Assembly: GCF_000952855.1 (NCBI RefSeq)
Contig: NZ_JSVU01000003.1
Location: 1 to 64,000, forward strand
Length of the DNA: 64,000 nt
DNA from: Aequorivita vladivostokensis
Lineage (GTDB): Bacteria > Bacteroidota > Bacteroidia > Flavobacteriales > Flavobacteriaceae
Direction: 5' to 3'
The translations under genes and the position numbers were made by a program. The notes beneath the pieces were generated by a model. That model worked only from the letters and a program-made list of their open reading frames with translations, was not told the origin of the DNA and did not search any database. Positions 1 to 7,699 of the stretch are shown here, piece by piece (within the stretch, counting starts at the first letter, position 1; each line of letters starts with the position of its first letter).

Positions 1-147
1 TCTCACTTAGTTTAGTTTTCTCTGTCGGTCGACCACCTCTCCAGGTGGCGACCTACGCTGTCAATTTCAATATCTCAATGAACTTTTTGTCTCTCTTTTG
101 CTCGCCGACAGATCGTGTTCTGTAGTCACTCATTGTCTAAGCGGGTG
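1..147 (-). other. leader of a ribosomal RNA operon (16S gene outside left edge)
   Basis: Read on the minus strand, this is transcribed leader downstream of two strong promoters and runs off the left edge. A boxA-like antitermination motif, GTTCATTGAGATA, sits at 83-71, close to the GTTCTTTGA motif usual in Bacteroidota 16S leaders. A hairpin follows at 53-27 (GGTCG and CCACCT arms). The heptamer CTGTCGG at 22-28 is inverted at 105-111, giving a second possible stem. The leader ends in the purine-rich GAGAAAACTAAACTAAG, typical just before flavobacterial 16S genes. The 16S gene itself is not visible, so the assignment rests on leader structure and promoters. Confidence 0.72.
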
Positions 148-178
148 CAAATGTACAACTCTTTTTTAATCCCGCAAT
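148..178 (-). promoter_or_regulatory. rrn promoter, proximal
   Basis: On the minus strand a -33 ATTG (178-175) is followed by 19 bases and a perfect -7 element TACATTTG (155-148), the Bacteroidota sigma-A pattern. The bases after it, CACCCGCTTAG, match those after the distal promoter. A GC-rich start region after an AT-rich upstream block is what a growth-rate-regulated rRNA promoter usually shows; that regulation is inference. Confidence 0.75.
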
Positions 179-263
179 ACTTTTTTAAAAAAATATTTCA
201 AAAATTTTTAAGAGCGTCGCTTTTGCCTTTCCGGACTTCTCTATCTGTCCTGCTAAGCGGGTG

Positions 264-294
264 CAAATATAGACCGCTTTTTCGTTCCCGCAAA
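264..294 (-). promoter_or_regulatory. rrn promoter, distal
   Basis: On the minus strand TTTG (294-291), 19 bases, then TATATTTG (271-264): an exact match to the Bacteroidota consensus. It shares both the TTGCGGGA around the -33 and the TTTGCACCCGCTTAG around the -7 with the proximal promoter 116 bases downstream, so the two look like a tandem duplication. Nothing coding is seen in 300-519. Confidence 0.78.
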
Positions 295-519
295 TTAAAA
301 AAGGAAGTTTTTTCAGTAATTCTTACAGAAAAATAATAACACTTTGAAAACTACATTTTTAGTAGCCAAAAAAATAATTATCTAAAAAATAGGTCTTCCT
401 ATCTAATGATTAAGACGTACTCTTTGCTAAAGCCCTGTGGCGGTGATTTTTGTAAAATAATAAAAGAGCGAACTACAAACATAACATGTTTTAAATTGTT
501 ATGCAACTGCCTGACTCTC

Positions 520-1221
520 TTACTTATTAACAGTCTTTTTGTTCCAATGCGCTTTTAAATCGAGATAGTCAATGGGAAAGGCGGGATTTTGCCGTTCCAA
601 AATGTTTTCTTGAAAAGATCTTTCCAATATATCTTCTATTAAATAATCTTCCTTCACGTCAAACGGCCTGTACTCCTCTTTTAAGGAAATTTCAAAAAGG
701 CTCGCTGTGGTGTTATACCAAAACGCCCTCCATCCGGTACGAAGCTCCTTGACCAGGTCAAATGCCGTGCGGCCGGTCTGCCTGTGAATTAGTTTTACCA
801 GGATCTGTCCTTCGGTGTGTGTCAACTTTTTCAGCTTTTCCGAGAATTCTCCCTCTATGTATTTTTGGACGCGTTTTGTATATATCTTTCTATCTCTCTT
901 TTTTTCAATCGTCTTCAATCTTTCAGTCATGGTTGTAAGACGCTCAGAAGCCAATTTTGCATAGGGATATACTTTCCGGGTCTTTCTGCGAAGAATGAGA
1001 TAGCGCCTTCTGTCCTGCTCTGATTTAAACTTTAATCTGTCAAGTAAGATCACCTCATCCAGATCGATCATTTCCCTGGCTACCGTATCTCCTTCTATTA
1101 TGTAGTACATCACTTCGGAAGAATCCTTTCGTTTTTTTAAATATTCGGTATCCGTCTGTCCATATAATGGATTAAGGCCAAAAATTATCAGACATATATA
1201 TATGGGTGCTAAAATCTTCAT
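520..1221 (-). CDS. DUF4294-like secreted protein
   Basis: A 233-residue protein with an N-terminal signal peptide ending at about residue 21 (cleavage after YGQ). The rest is rich in Lys, Arg and Glu and has no enzyme motif I can name. The block from about residue 45 (EGDTVAREMIDLDEVILL) and the basic RRRYLILRRKTRKVYPYAK stretch resemble the DUF4294 family, which in flavobacteria is often beside an M42 peptidase, as here (divergent, 127 bases apart). The ATG at 1221 lies about 18 bases after a consensus promoter. Function is unknown; the family assignment is from memory of its pattern. Confidence 0.72.
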   Translation of the reverse strand: MKILAPIYICLIIFGLNPLYGQTDTEYLKKRKDSSEVMYYIIEGDTVAREMIDLDEVILLDRLKFKSEQDRRRYLILRRKTRKVYPYAKLASERLTTMTERLKTIEKKRDRKIYTKRVQKYIEGEFSEKLKKLTHTEGQILVKLIHRQTGRTAFDLVKELRTGWRAFWYNTTASLFEISLKEEYRPFDVKEDYLIEDILERSFQENILERQNPAFPIDYLDLKAHWNKKTVNK

Positions 1222-1238
1222 TCACTTATTTCTTTATG

Positions 1239-1269
1239 CAAAGCTAACGTCATCCAAAAACGTTCCAAA
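1239..1269 (-). promoter_or_regulatory. promoter of the DUF4294-like gene
   Basis: Minus strand TTTG (1269-1266), 19 bases, TAGCTTTG (1246-1239): full match to the Bacteroidota consensus, about 18 bases before the ATG at 1221. Confidence 0.7.
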
Positions 1270-1348
1270 AATAAGCAAATTGCCTTGTGGGTCTCCATAA
1301 GAAATCACTAATTTTACCGAAACTGTATCTTTTCAGAAAAATGAATTT

Positions 1349-2434
1349 ATGACTACTTCAATATTAAATGACAAATCACTTGAATTTTTAGAGAAATACT
1401 TAAACAATGCTTCACCCACAGGCTATGAATGGGAGGGGCAAAAAATTTGGATGCACTATCTAAAACCCTATGTCGATGAATTTTTTACGGATACCTATGG
1501 AACAGCGGTAGGGGTAATCAATCCGAAAGCAAAATTTAAGGTGGTAATTGAGGGCCACGCCGATGAAATTTCGTGGTACGTTAATTATATATGCGACAAC
1601 GGATTGCTTTACGTGATACGTAACGGGGGCAGTGACCATCAAATTGCTCCCTCTAAAATTGTAAATATCCATACAAAAAATGGTATTAGAAAAGGGGTGT
1701 TCGGTTGGCCAGCCATACATACACGCGACAAATCGAAAGAGGAAGCTCCTAAACCAGAAAACATATTTATTGATGTAGGTGCAAAGGATAAAGAGGAAGT
1801 TGAGAAAATGGGAATCCATGTGGGATGTGTTATTACCTATCCCGATCAATTCCATATTTTGAACGAAGACAAATTCGTGTGCCGCGCCCTCGACAATAGA
1901 ATGGGCGGGTTTATGATAGCCGAAGTGGCAAGATTGCTTCACGAAAATAAAGCGAAACTTCCCTTTGGGCTTTATATCACAAATTCGGTACAGGAAGAAA
2001 TCGGGCTCCGCGGAGCTGAAATGATTGCAGCACGCATAAAACCAAATATTGCGATCGTTACTGATGTTACCCACGATACCACTACCCCAATGATCGACAA
2101 AAAGAAGCAGGGCCTGGCAGAAATTGGCTGTGGTCCGGTGATTGCTTATGCCCCGGCAGTTCAGCAAAAACTGCGCGATCTGATAGTGGACACTGCTGAA
2201 AAGAAAATGATACCCTTCCAGCGGGCGGCGCTTTCTAGGGCCACAGGAACTGATACCGATGCCTTTGCATATAGCAATGGCGGCGTGGCAAGTGCCTTGA
2301 TTTCGCTGCCACTGCGCTATATGCACACAACTGTGGAAATGGTGCATCGCGATGATGTGGAGAACGTCATCAAGCTTATTTATGAAACTTTACTCAATAT
2401 TAAGGATGGGGATAGTTTTAGTTATTTTGTATAA
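1349..2434 (+). CDS. M42 family metallopeptidase
   Basis: A 361-residue cytosolic aminopeptidase of the M42 (glutamyl aminopeptidase/endoglucanase) family, which trims N-terminal residues from peptides using two metal ions. Visible family motifs are EGHADEIS near residue 70 (first metal-binding His and Asp), RALDNRMGG near 187 (bridging Asp), SVQEEIGLRGA near 220 (catalytic Glu pair), VTDVTHDTT near 240 and MHTTVEMVHRDD near 325 (last His ligand). Length is normal for the family. No signal peptide is present. It stands alone between the divergent DUF4294-like gene and the terminator at 2482. The substrate is unknown. Confidence 0.93.
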   Translation: MTTSILNDKSLEFLEKYLNNASPTGYEWEGQKIWMHYLKPYVDEFFTDTYGTAVGVINPKAKFKVVIEGHADEISWYVNYICDNGLLYVIRNGGSDHQIAPSKIVNIHTKNGIRKGVFGWPAIHTRDKSKEEAPKPENIFIDVGAKDKEEVEKMGIHVGCVITYPDQFHILNEDKFVCRALDNRMGGFMIAEVARLLHENKAKLPFGLYITNSVQEEIGLRGAEMIAARIKPNIAIVTDVTHDTTTPMIDKKKQGLAEIGCGPVIAYAPAVQQKLRDLIVDTAEKKMIPFQRAALSRATGTDTDAFAYSNGGVASALISLPLRYMHTTVEMVHRDDVENVIKLIYETLLNIKDGDSFSYFV

Positions 2435-2481
2435 ATAAAGGTAAATGTAAGGGTATTCACACATTTCCATCTTAACAAAAA

Positions 2482-2520
2482 AAACCGCTACAAACATAAA
2501 TTTGTAGCGGTTTCATTTTT
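2482..2520 (+). terminator. intrinsic terminator after the M42 peptidase
   Basis: Perfect 13-bp stem (2482-2494 with 2501-2513, core ACCGCTACAAA) with a 6-base loop, followed by CATTTTT. It lies 48 bases after the peptidase stop codon. Confidence 0.8.
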
Positions 2521-2549
2521 GTTATATTTACCCCAAAATCCGGCCACTT

Positions 2550-3980
2550 TTGTTATTCAACTCCTTTTCCTTTGGATTGTTTCTTCCCATTACCCTCCTG
2601 CTCTACTGGGCTGTTGGTTTTAAAAGAATAAAAGCACAAAACTTTATTCTGCTCGCCGCGAGTTATTTCTTTTATGGGCTTTGGGATTGGCGATTCCTTT
2701 TTTTGATAATCGCCAGTTCCTTGGTAGATTATTTCGCCGCACTGGCCATCAAGGGAACTGAGAATGCGAATAGACAAAAAATGTTTCTTTACGGCAGTAT
2801 CGTATGGAATTTGGGTGTACTCTTTCTCTTTAAGTATTATAACTTTTTTATTGATGAATTTGCACTGCTTTTTAATATGCAGCAGGGTGAATACGCTTTT
2901 AGTACGCTGAATTTGATACTTCCCGTAGGGCTCAGTTTTTATACTTTTCAAACAATGAGCTATACCATTGATGTATATAAAAACCGAATTGCCCCCACAA
3001 AAAATCTTCTCAATTTTTTGGGCTTCGTAGCCTTCTTTCCGCAACTGGTGGCGGGACCCATTGAAAAGGCTTCCGACTTGTTGCCACAGTTCAGCAAACA
3101 AAGATCGTTTGACACCACACAAGTAAAAGAAGGTCTGCGCCAAATCCTTTGGGGATTATTTAAAAAAATGGTGATTGCCGATAATGCCGCATACATTGTA
3201 AATATGGTATATGCTAGTCCCGAAAACTATGGAAGCCTTTCCTTGCTATATGCCTCGGTGCTCTTCTTTTTACAGATTTATGGCGACTTTTCGGGTTATT
3301 CAGACATTGCCATTGGTACGGCCAAGCTTTTCGGTTTCAAATTGAGCAAAAATTTCAATATTCCGTATTTGGCAAAAAGCGTTACCGAATTTTGGCAACG
3401 CTGGCATATTACCCTTACCCGTTGGTTTACAGATTATGTTTATTTTCCCATTATCCAAAAAAACCTGCGCAGCAATGTGCGCCGAAACATAGCCATTTTT
3501 TTAACCATGGGTTTGATCGGTCTTTGGCATGGTGCGGACTGGACATTTTTAGTATTTGGAATTTTTCAGGGATTCTTGATTGTCTTGGAAAGAATTCCTC
3601 TGCGGAATAATAGAAGATCCAGTTTTTATTATAAACCACTTAAGATGAAACCATTGTTTCCATTGTTTTCCGCACTTATCATCACCCTATCCTCCATTCT
3701 TTTTAGAAGCCAGAATATCAATGACGCTTGGCTAATAGTACAACGTATTCTAAGTTTTATCCCGAGTAGGGAAATAGGGATATTATTAAATAAATATTTT
3801 CTAACATTTACGGTTTGTATGCTTATTGCGGAAATTTTAACTCGCCGCAAAGATTTTCCATTGAGCCGAATTGATAGATACACCCGATCGCCAATACGCT
3901 GGGTCATTTATTATATGCTTATTTTTATTATTTTTCAATATGCCGGATTTAAAGAGGAGTTTATCTATTTCCAGTTTTAA
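2550..3980 (+). CDS. MBOAT family O-acyltransferase (AlgI/DltB type)
   Basis: A 476-residue polytopic membrane protein of the MBOAT family, which moves acyl groups across the membrane to an extracytoplasmic polymer. Visible motifs are LWGLFKKMVIADN around residue 200, then YGDFSGYSDIAIG and TEFWQRWHITLTRWF around 245-290, and GLWHGADWTF around 325 with the invariant catalytic His. The start is a TTG: the family's typical N-terminus MLFNSFxFxLFLPI begins exactly there and no ATG lies nearby. The next gene overlaps its end by 41 bases and encodes an SGNH-like protein, the usual MBOAT partner (compare AlgI with AlgJ/X, DltB with DltD). The acceptor is unknown; a surface polysaccharide is a reasonable guess. 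Confidence 0.9.
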   Translation: MLFNSFSFGLFLPITLLLYWAVGFKRIKAQNFILLAASYFFYGLWDWRFLFLIIASSLVDYFAALAIKGTENANRQKMFLYGSIVWNLGVLFLFKYYNFFIDEFALLFNMQQGEYAFSTLNLILPVGLSFYTFQTMSYTIDVYKNRIAPTKNLLNFLGFVAFFPQLVAGPIEKASDLLPQFSKQRSFDTTQVKEGLRQILWGLFKKMVIADNAAYIVNMVYASPENYGSLSLLYASVLFFLQIYGDFSGYSDIAIGTAKLFGFKLSKNFNIPYLAKSVTEFWQRWHITLTRWFTDYVYFPIIQKNLRSNVRRNIAIFLTMGLIGLWHGADWTFLVFGIFQGFLIVLERIPLRNNRRSSFYYKPLKMKPLFPLFSALIITLSSILFRSQNINDAWLIVQRILSFIPSREIGILLNKYFLTFTVCMLIAEILTRRKDFPLSRIDRYTRSPIRWVIYYMLIFIIFQYAGFKEEFIYFQF

Positions 3981-4926
3981 CAAAGCGCAGCGACGTTTTT
4001 TAAAAGACTGTGCGGTTTTCTTCGCACCTGTAATTATAGTATACTGTGTTTTGGAAATATTGGCTTTGCAGCTACCTATAAATTATAAAATCGTTGGTGA
4101 ATATTTAGACTCCCATTCAGATAAGATTATGTTGATTGGTCTAGGTTCATCTCAGGTAAAATGCGGGTTCAATCCAGCGCTTTCCAATGTATCGGCCATT
4201 AATCTGGCTTCAAGTTCACAACACCATAAAGAAGACTTTCTTATCCTCAAGGGCACTATTGATAGATTGCCGAACTTAAAATATGTGCTGTTCGAAGTAT
4301 CGTATATGCATTTGGAATTGCCCTACCATTCAAAGGATTATTGGAAAAACAACATTTACTTAAAATATTATGGGGTTAATACCTTTGAGAGAAACACTTA
4401 TTTTAAGGACAGACTCGTCTACCTTTCTTATCCTCGTTTTTTTTCCTCCAAATTGAAGGATTACTATCTTCTTAGCAACAAAACAAATAAGTCAGAATTA
4501 AATGAATATGGTTTCGACACCAATAATTATTATGGGACTTTCCAAAAATTGCATTACGATCCCGACCAAATTAAGAATCAATTCTTCAAAATATATACTC
4601 GTGAAAATCTTGATATTTTTAAGAGCAATACAGCATACCTCTACAAAATGTTAGACTATATGCAAGCCAAAAAATTAAAAGTGATAATTGGCACTATGCC
4701 TTTGTATAAAAATTATATTAAAAGACGAAACCCAAGCGTAGTACGCCGTCGCGACAGTGTGCTTTCGGTAATTCTGAAAAAATACGACAACGTGGTTCTT
4801 CTAAACAAAGAGACTGATACCGTACATTTCAAAATAAAGGATTTTTTAAATGAAAACCACTTAAACCCCGATGGCGCAAAGAAATTCACAGCCTTAGTAA
4901 ACCAAAAACTTGACAGCCTGAATTAA
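3940..4926 (+). CDS. SGNH/DltD-like partner of the MBOAT acyltransferase
   Basis: A 328-residue protein with one N-terminal membrane segment (about residues 25-45) and an extracytoplasmic domain. LIGLGSSQVKCGFNP near residue 65 looks like the block I Ser motif of SGNH hydrolases, and NENHLNPDGAKKF near 310 places a His where block V carries the catalytic His, although the usual Asp of the DxxH pair is Asn here. I chose the ATG at 3940, which overlaps the MBOAT gene by 41 bases; an upstream ATG at 3871 would add 23 residues and a longer overlap. Coupled translation with the MBOAT gene suggests one acyl-transfer system. The gene meets the agcS-like gene tail to tail with a 4-base overlap. Confidence 0.72.
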   Translation: MPDLKRSLSISSFNKAQRRFLKDCAVFFAPVIIVYCVLEILALQLPINYKIVGEYLDSHSDKIMLIGLGSSQVKCGFNPALSNVSAINLASSSQHHKEDFLILKGTIDRLPNLKYVLFEVSYMHLELPYHSKDYWKNNIYLKYYGVNTFERNTYFKDRLVYLSYPRFFSSKLKDYYLLSNKTNKSELNEYGFDTNNYYGTFQKLHYDPDQIKNQFFKIYTRENLDIFKSNTAYLYKMLDYMQAKKLKVIIGTMPLYKNYIKRRNPSVVRRRDSVLSVILKKYDNVVLLNKETDTVHFKIKDFLNENHLNPDGAKKFTALVNQKLDSLN

Positions 4927-6296
4927 TTGCGATTTAATTTTTCAAAATAAATTTTCGCCTCTCTTATTACCTTGGGAGCCAAAATTATGGTTGCCGTCAT
5001 GGTCGGAATGGCCATCAACGCAAAGAAGGTATCAATCAAATTTATCATCATACTTAAAGAAGTGGTGGCTCCCACGAGAATGCTCAATATGTAGAAATAG
5101 TTATAAATCCCCTTGTTTTTTGCGCCAAACAGAAACGACATGCACTTGCTGCCGTAGTAGGAATATGAAAAAAGGGAAGAGATACTGAATATCGCAATAC
5201 AGGCCAATAGTGCATACTTGCCGAAATATGGAATGCTTTCCTCAAAAGCAGAAGCCGTCAAGCTCACCCCATTTGCATCGCTGCTCTGCCAAACGCCCGT
5301 AACCAAGATTGCCAACGCTGTGAGCGTACAAATTATCAAAGTATCGATTGCCGGGCCAAGCATTGCTACCAGACCTTCGCGAATGGGCTCATTGGTTTTT
5401 GCCGCCCCGTGGGCCATGGGCGCCGTTCCTATCCCCGCCTCGTTTGAAAATGCCCCGCGCCGGATTCCCAAAAGAATGATACCCCCAACTACGCCTCCTA
5501 AAAACGCATCGCCCTTGTAGAAATTTGCGGAAAACGCATCGGAAAATATCAATCCAAAATATTTCGGTACTACGTCAATATGCACTGCAAGAATGATAAG
5601 GACCAAAACAAAATAAAGCAAGACCATTGCCGGTACCATCTTGGAAGCCGTTTTACTAATTCGGGAAAGACCTCCCAAAATTATAATGGCGGTTAACGAA
5701 GCCAAAACCAACCCTATAATTAAATCAGTTTTAAAACCGCTGTAAAGTCCCGCGGGTTTTAAAAGGATATCATTTATGGCTTGGGTAAGTTGATTCACAT
5801 TAAAAACCGGCAGCGCGCCCACCAAGCCGGCAATACTGAACATTCCGGCCAACGGGAGCCATTTTTTCCCAAGACCTTCCGTTATAAAATACATCGGTCC
5901 CCCTTGAATGTTGCCCTCGCTGTCCTTTCCACGGTAAAGAATGGCGAGCGTAGCCGTAAAAAACTTGGTTGACATCCCAATCACCGCGCTCACCCACATC
6001 CAAAATACGGCTCCCGGTCCGCCAATGGCAATGGCAACGGCAACTCCCGCGATATTCCCCATTCCCACGGTGGCGGAAAGCGCAGTGGTCAAGGCCTGAA
6101 AATGTGTAATCTCGCCGGCATCGCTTTCATTATCATATTTTCCGCGTAGAACGGCGAGCGCGTGCCCCAAATAACGAAATGGCAGAAATTTAATTCGAAT
6201 CAAGAGGTATAAACCGCCGCCTATCAAAATTATCAATAACGGCAAACCCCAAGCAAAGGAGGCCATTTCGGCAATAAAAGCGTCTATTTTCTTCAA
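4923..6296 (-). CDS. alanine/glycine:cation symporter (AgcS family)
   Basis: A 457-residue inner-membrane transporter with about ten hydrophobic segments. Family signatures include ATVGMGNIAGVAVAIAIGGP near residue 80, the GGPMYFITEGLG loop near 135 and GAFSNEAGIGTAPMAHGAA near 285. Members import alanine or glycine with sodium or protons. Length is normal. It is transcribed alone on the minus strand and converges on the SGNH-like gene. No regulatory site was recognised. Confidence 0.93.
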   Translation of the reverse strand: MKKIDAFIAEMASFAWGLPLLIILIGGGLYLLIRIKFLPFRYLGHALAVLRGKYDNESDAGEITHFQALTTALSATVGMGNIAGVAVAIAIGGPGAVFWMWVSAVIGMSTKFFTATLAILYRGKDSEGNIQGGPMYFITEGLGKKWLPLAGMFSIAGLVGALPVFNVNQLTQAINDILLKPAGLYSGFKTDLIIGLVLASLTAIIILGGLSRISKTASKMVPAMVLLYFVLVLIILAVHIDVVPKYFGLIFSDAFSANFYKGDAFLGGVVGGIILLGIRRGAFSNEAGIGTAPMAHGAAKTNEPIREGLVAMLGPAIDTLIICTLTALAILVTGVWQSSDANGVSLTASAFEESIPYFGKYALLACIAIFSISSLFSYSYYGSKCMSFLFGAKNKGIYNYFYILSILVGATTSLSMMINLIDTFFALMAIPTMTATIILAPKVIREAKIYFEKLNRN

Positions 6297-6374
6297 GGGA
6301 AATGATTAAAGTCTTTACGAATGTAAGCTATAAATTTTTAAAATTAACTGGGAAATTGTTACTTGCAGCGCCAA

Positions 6375-7640
6375 ATGAGACAACAGCCAACCATTTTCTT
6401 TCTATTTGTCACCTTAATTTCATTTGCCCAAAACCAAGGCGATTGGAAAAAAAGTGCCTTTACTTTTACTCCTGAAATTCTCGTGGGGCTTACTATGGAG
6501 GCCAATGACGGTTTCCCCGAAACAAAATTGCAAAAACAGCTTATTCTAAATTTTGGACGGTACCATAACAACAATCCCCAACAATGGGCACAACGTTTAA
6601 AGGCTCCCAAGACGGGCCTTTCCTTGGGAATAACCGATTTTGGAAACCGCGACAGCTTGGGAATTGCCATAAGCGCAATGCCTTTTATAGAATTTAAAGC
6701 CTTTGGAAGTGAAAAATGGAGTGTTCTTACAGGAATGGGCGCTTCCTATTTCACAAAAAAATTCAACGAAGAAACGAATCCACAAAACCAAGCGGTTACA
6801 ACAGATATCACTTGGGCATTCCGAATGTACTTATATTACCAGTTTCTCTCCACCAAAGATTTGGACTGGCGGCTTGGCTTGGGATATTCACACCATTCCA
6901 ACGGTCATACCCGCTTGTTGAACCAAGGATACAACTCATTTTTAGTGAGCCTTTCGGCAGACATAAAAAACCCATTGGGCCGTGCTGGGATTACTTCTCA
7001 TGAAAAATTTCCAGAGTACCAAAAATCGGTTTATAGTTATATCGCTGTGCGGGGCGGACTTGGGCAAAATGTGTTTGCGCTGGCCTTTAACGATAAGAGA
7101 AACGTTTACACCATTGCGGGTGAATATGGTCGAGTTTATAATAATACCTTTAAAATCGGCTTGGGTTTTTATTATCGCTTCTACCAGCACTATTACGATT
7201 ATATCAACGGCAACGAATCTTTGGTGCAGGCCGGAAGGGAGTTTGATTATTTCAAGGGCAATCCCTGGTATTATGCTTCCAATTTGGGTATAACCGTACA
7301 CGGCGAAATATTCCTAAACCACGTGGGGATTGATTTGCAATTGGGTTACAACCTGCACAAACCGGCATACAAGCTCGAGTGGCGCATTAACGAAGGCTGG
7401 GACAATACCCCAAGGGAAATCCCAAAAAGTTGGGTTTTGGGAGAACTGGATGGGAGCTATAAAAAGAAACACCGTATTTCTTCCAGATTAGGGCTTAAAT
7501 ATTATTTGATAGGAATGGAACAAGCGCCGAAAAACAATTTCTACGTTGGTGCCCACCTCAACGCAAATCTTGGACAAGCTGATTTTACAGAGCTTAGTTT
7601 AGGATATGTGTACAGTTTTAACCATCGGGCACAAAATTAA
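6375..7640 (+). CDS. acyloxyacyl hydrolase (PagL-like lipid A deacylase)
   Basis: A 421-residue protein with a signal peptide (cleavage near SFAQ, residue 18) and alternating beta-barrel-like sequence. The segment GYSHHSNGHTRLLNQGYNS near residue 180 carries the His-Ser pair and the spaced Asn and Gly residues typical of PagL-type 3-O-deacylases, outer-membrane enzymes that remove an acyl chain from lipid A. It is longer than Pseudomonas PagL (about 170 residues), as is usual for Bacteroidota homologues with a C-terminal extension. The ATG at 6375 is preferred; a TTG at 6363 would add four residues. It converges with the giant repeat gene. Confidence 0.8.
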   Translation: MRQQPTIFFLFVTLISFAQNQGDWKKSAFTFTPEILVGLTMEANDGFPETKLQKQLILNFGRYHNNNPQQWAQRLKAPKTGLSLGITDFGNRDSLGIAISAMPFIEFKAFGSEKWSVLTGMGASYFTKKFNEETNPQNQAVTTDITWAFRMYLYYQFLSTKDLDWRLGLGYSHHSNGHTRLLNQGYNSFLVSLSADIKNPLGRAGITSHEKFPEYQKSVYSYIAVRGGLGQNVFALAFNDKRNVYTIAGEYGRVYNNTFKIGLGFYYRFYQHYYDYINGNESLVQAGREFDYFKGNPWYYASNLGITVHGEIFLNHVGIDLQLGYNLHKPAYKLEWRINEGWDNTPREIPKSWVLGELDGSYKKKHRISSRLGLKYYLIGMEQAPKNNFYVGAHLNANLGQADFTELSLGYVYSFNHRAQN

Positions 7641-7642
7641 AA

Positions 7643-7669
7643 ACCCCTTTCCGTGTAAGGGAAAAGGGT
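7643..7669 (-). terminator. terminator between the PagL-like gene and the giant repeat gene
   Basis: A 10-bp stem with one mismatch (7643-7652 with 7660-7669) and a 7-base loop. On the minus strand it is followed by TTTTTAATTTTG, so it best serves the giant gene, whose stop is at 7700. It may also stop the converging plus-strand transcript. Confidence 0.55.
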
Positions 7670-7699
7670 CTTCAAACTAACAAAAATTCAAGCAAACAA

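Noticed and set aside
115-336. Plus-strand open frame of 73 codons over the rrn promoter region
   Set aside because: It spans two consensus minus-strand promoters and leader sequence and has no protein-like features.
1460-2347. Minus-strand open frame of 295 codons opposite the M42 peptidase
   Set aside because: It mirrors a clearly recognised enzyme and its translation is Cys/His-rich noise.
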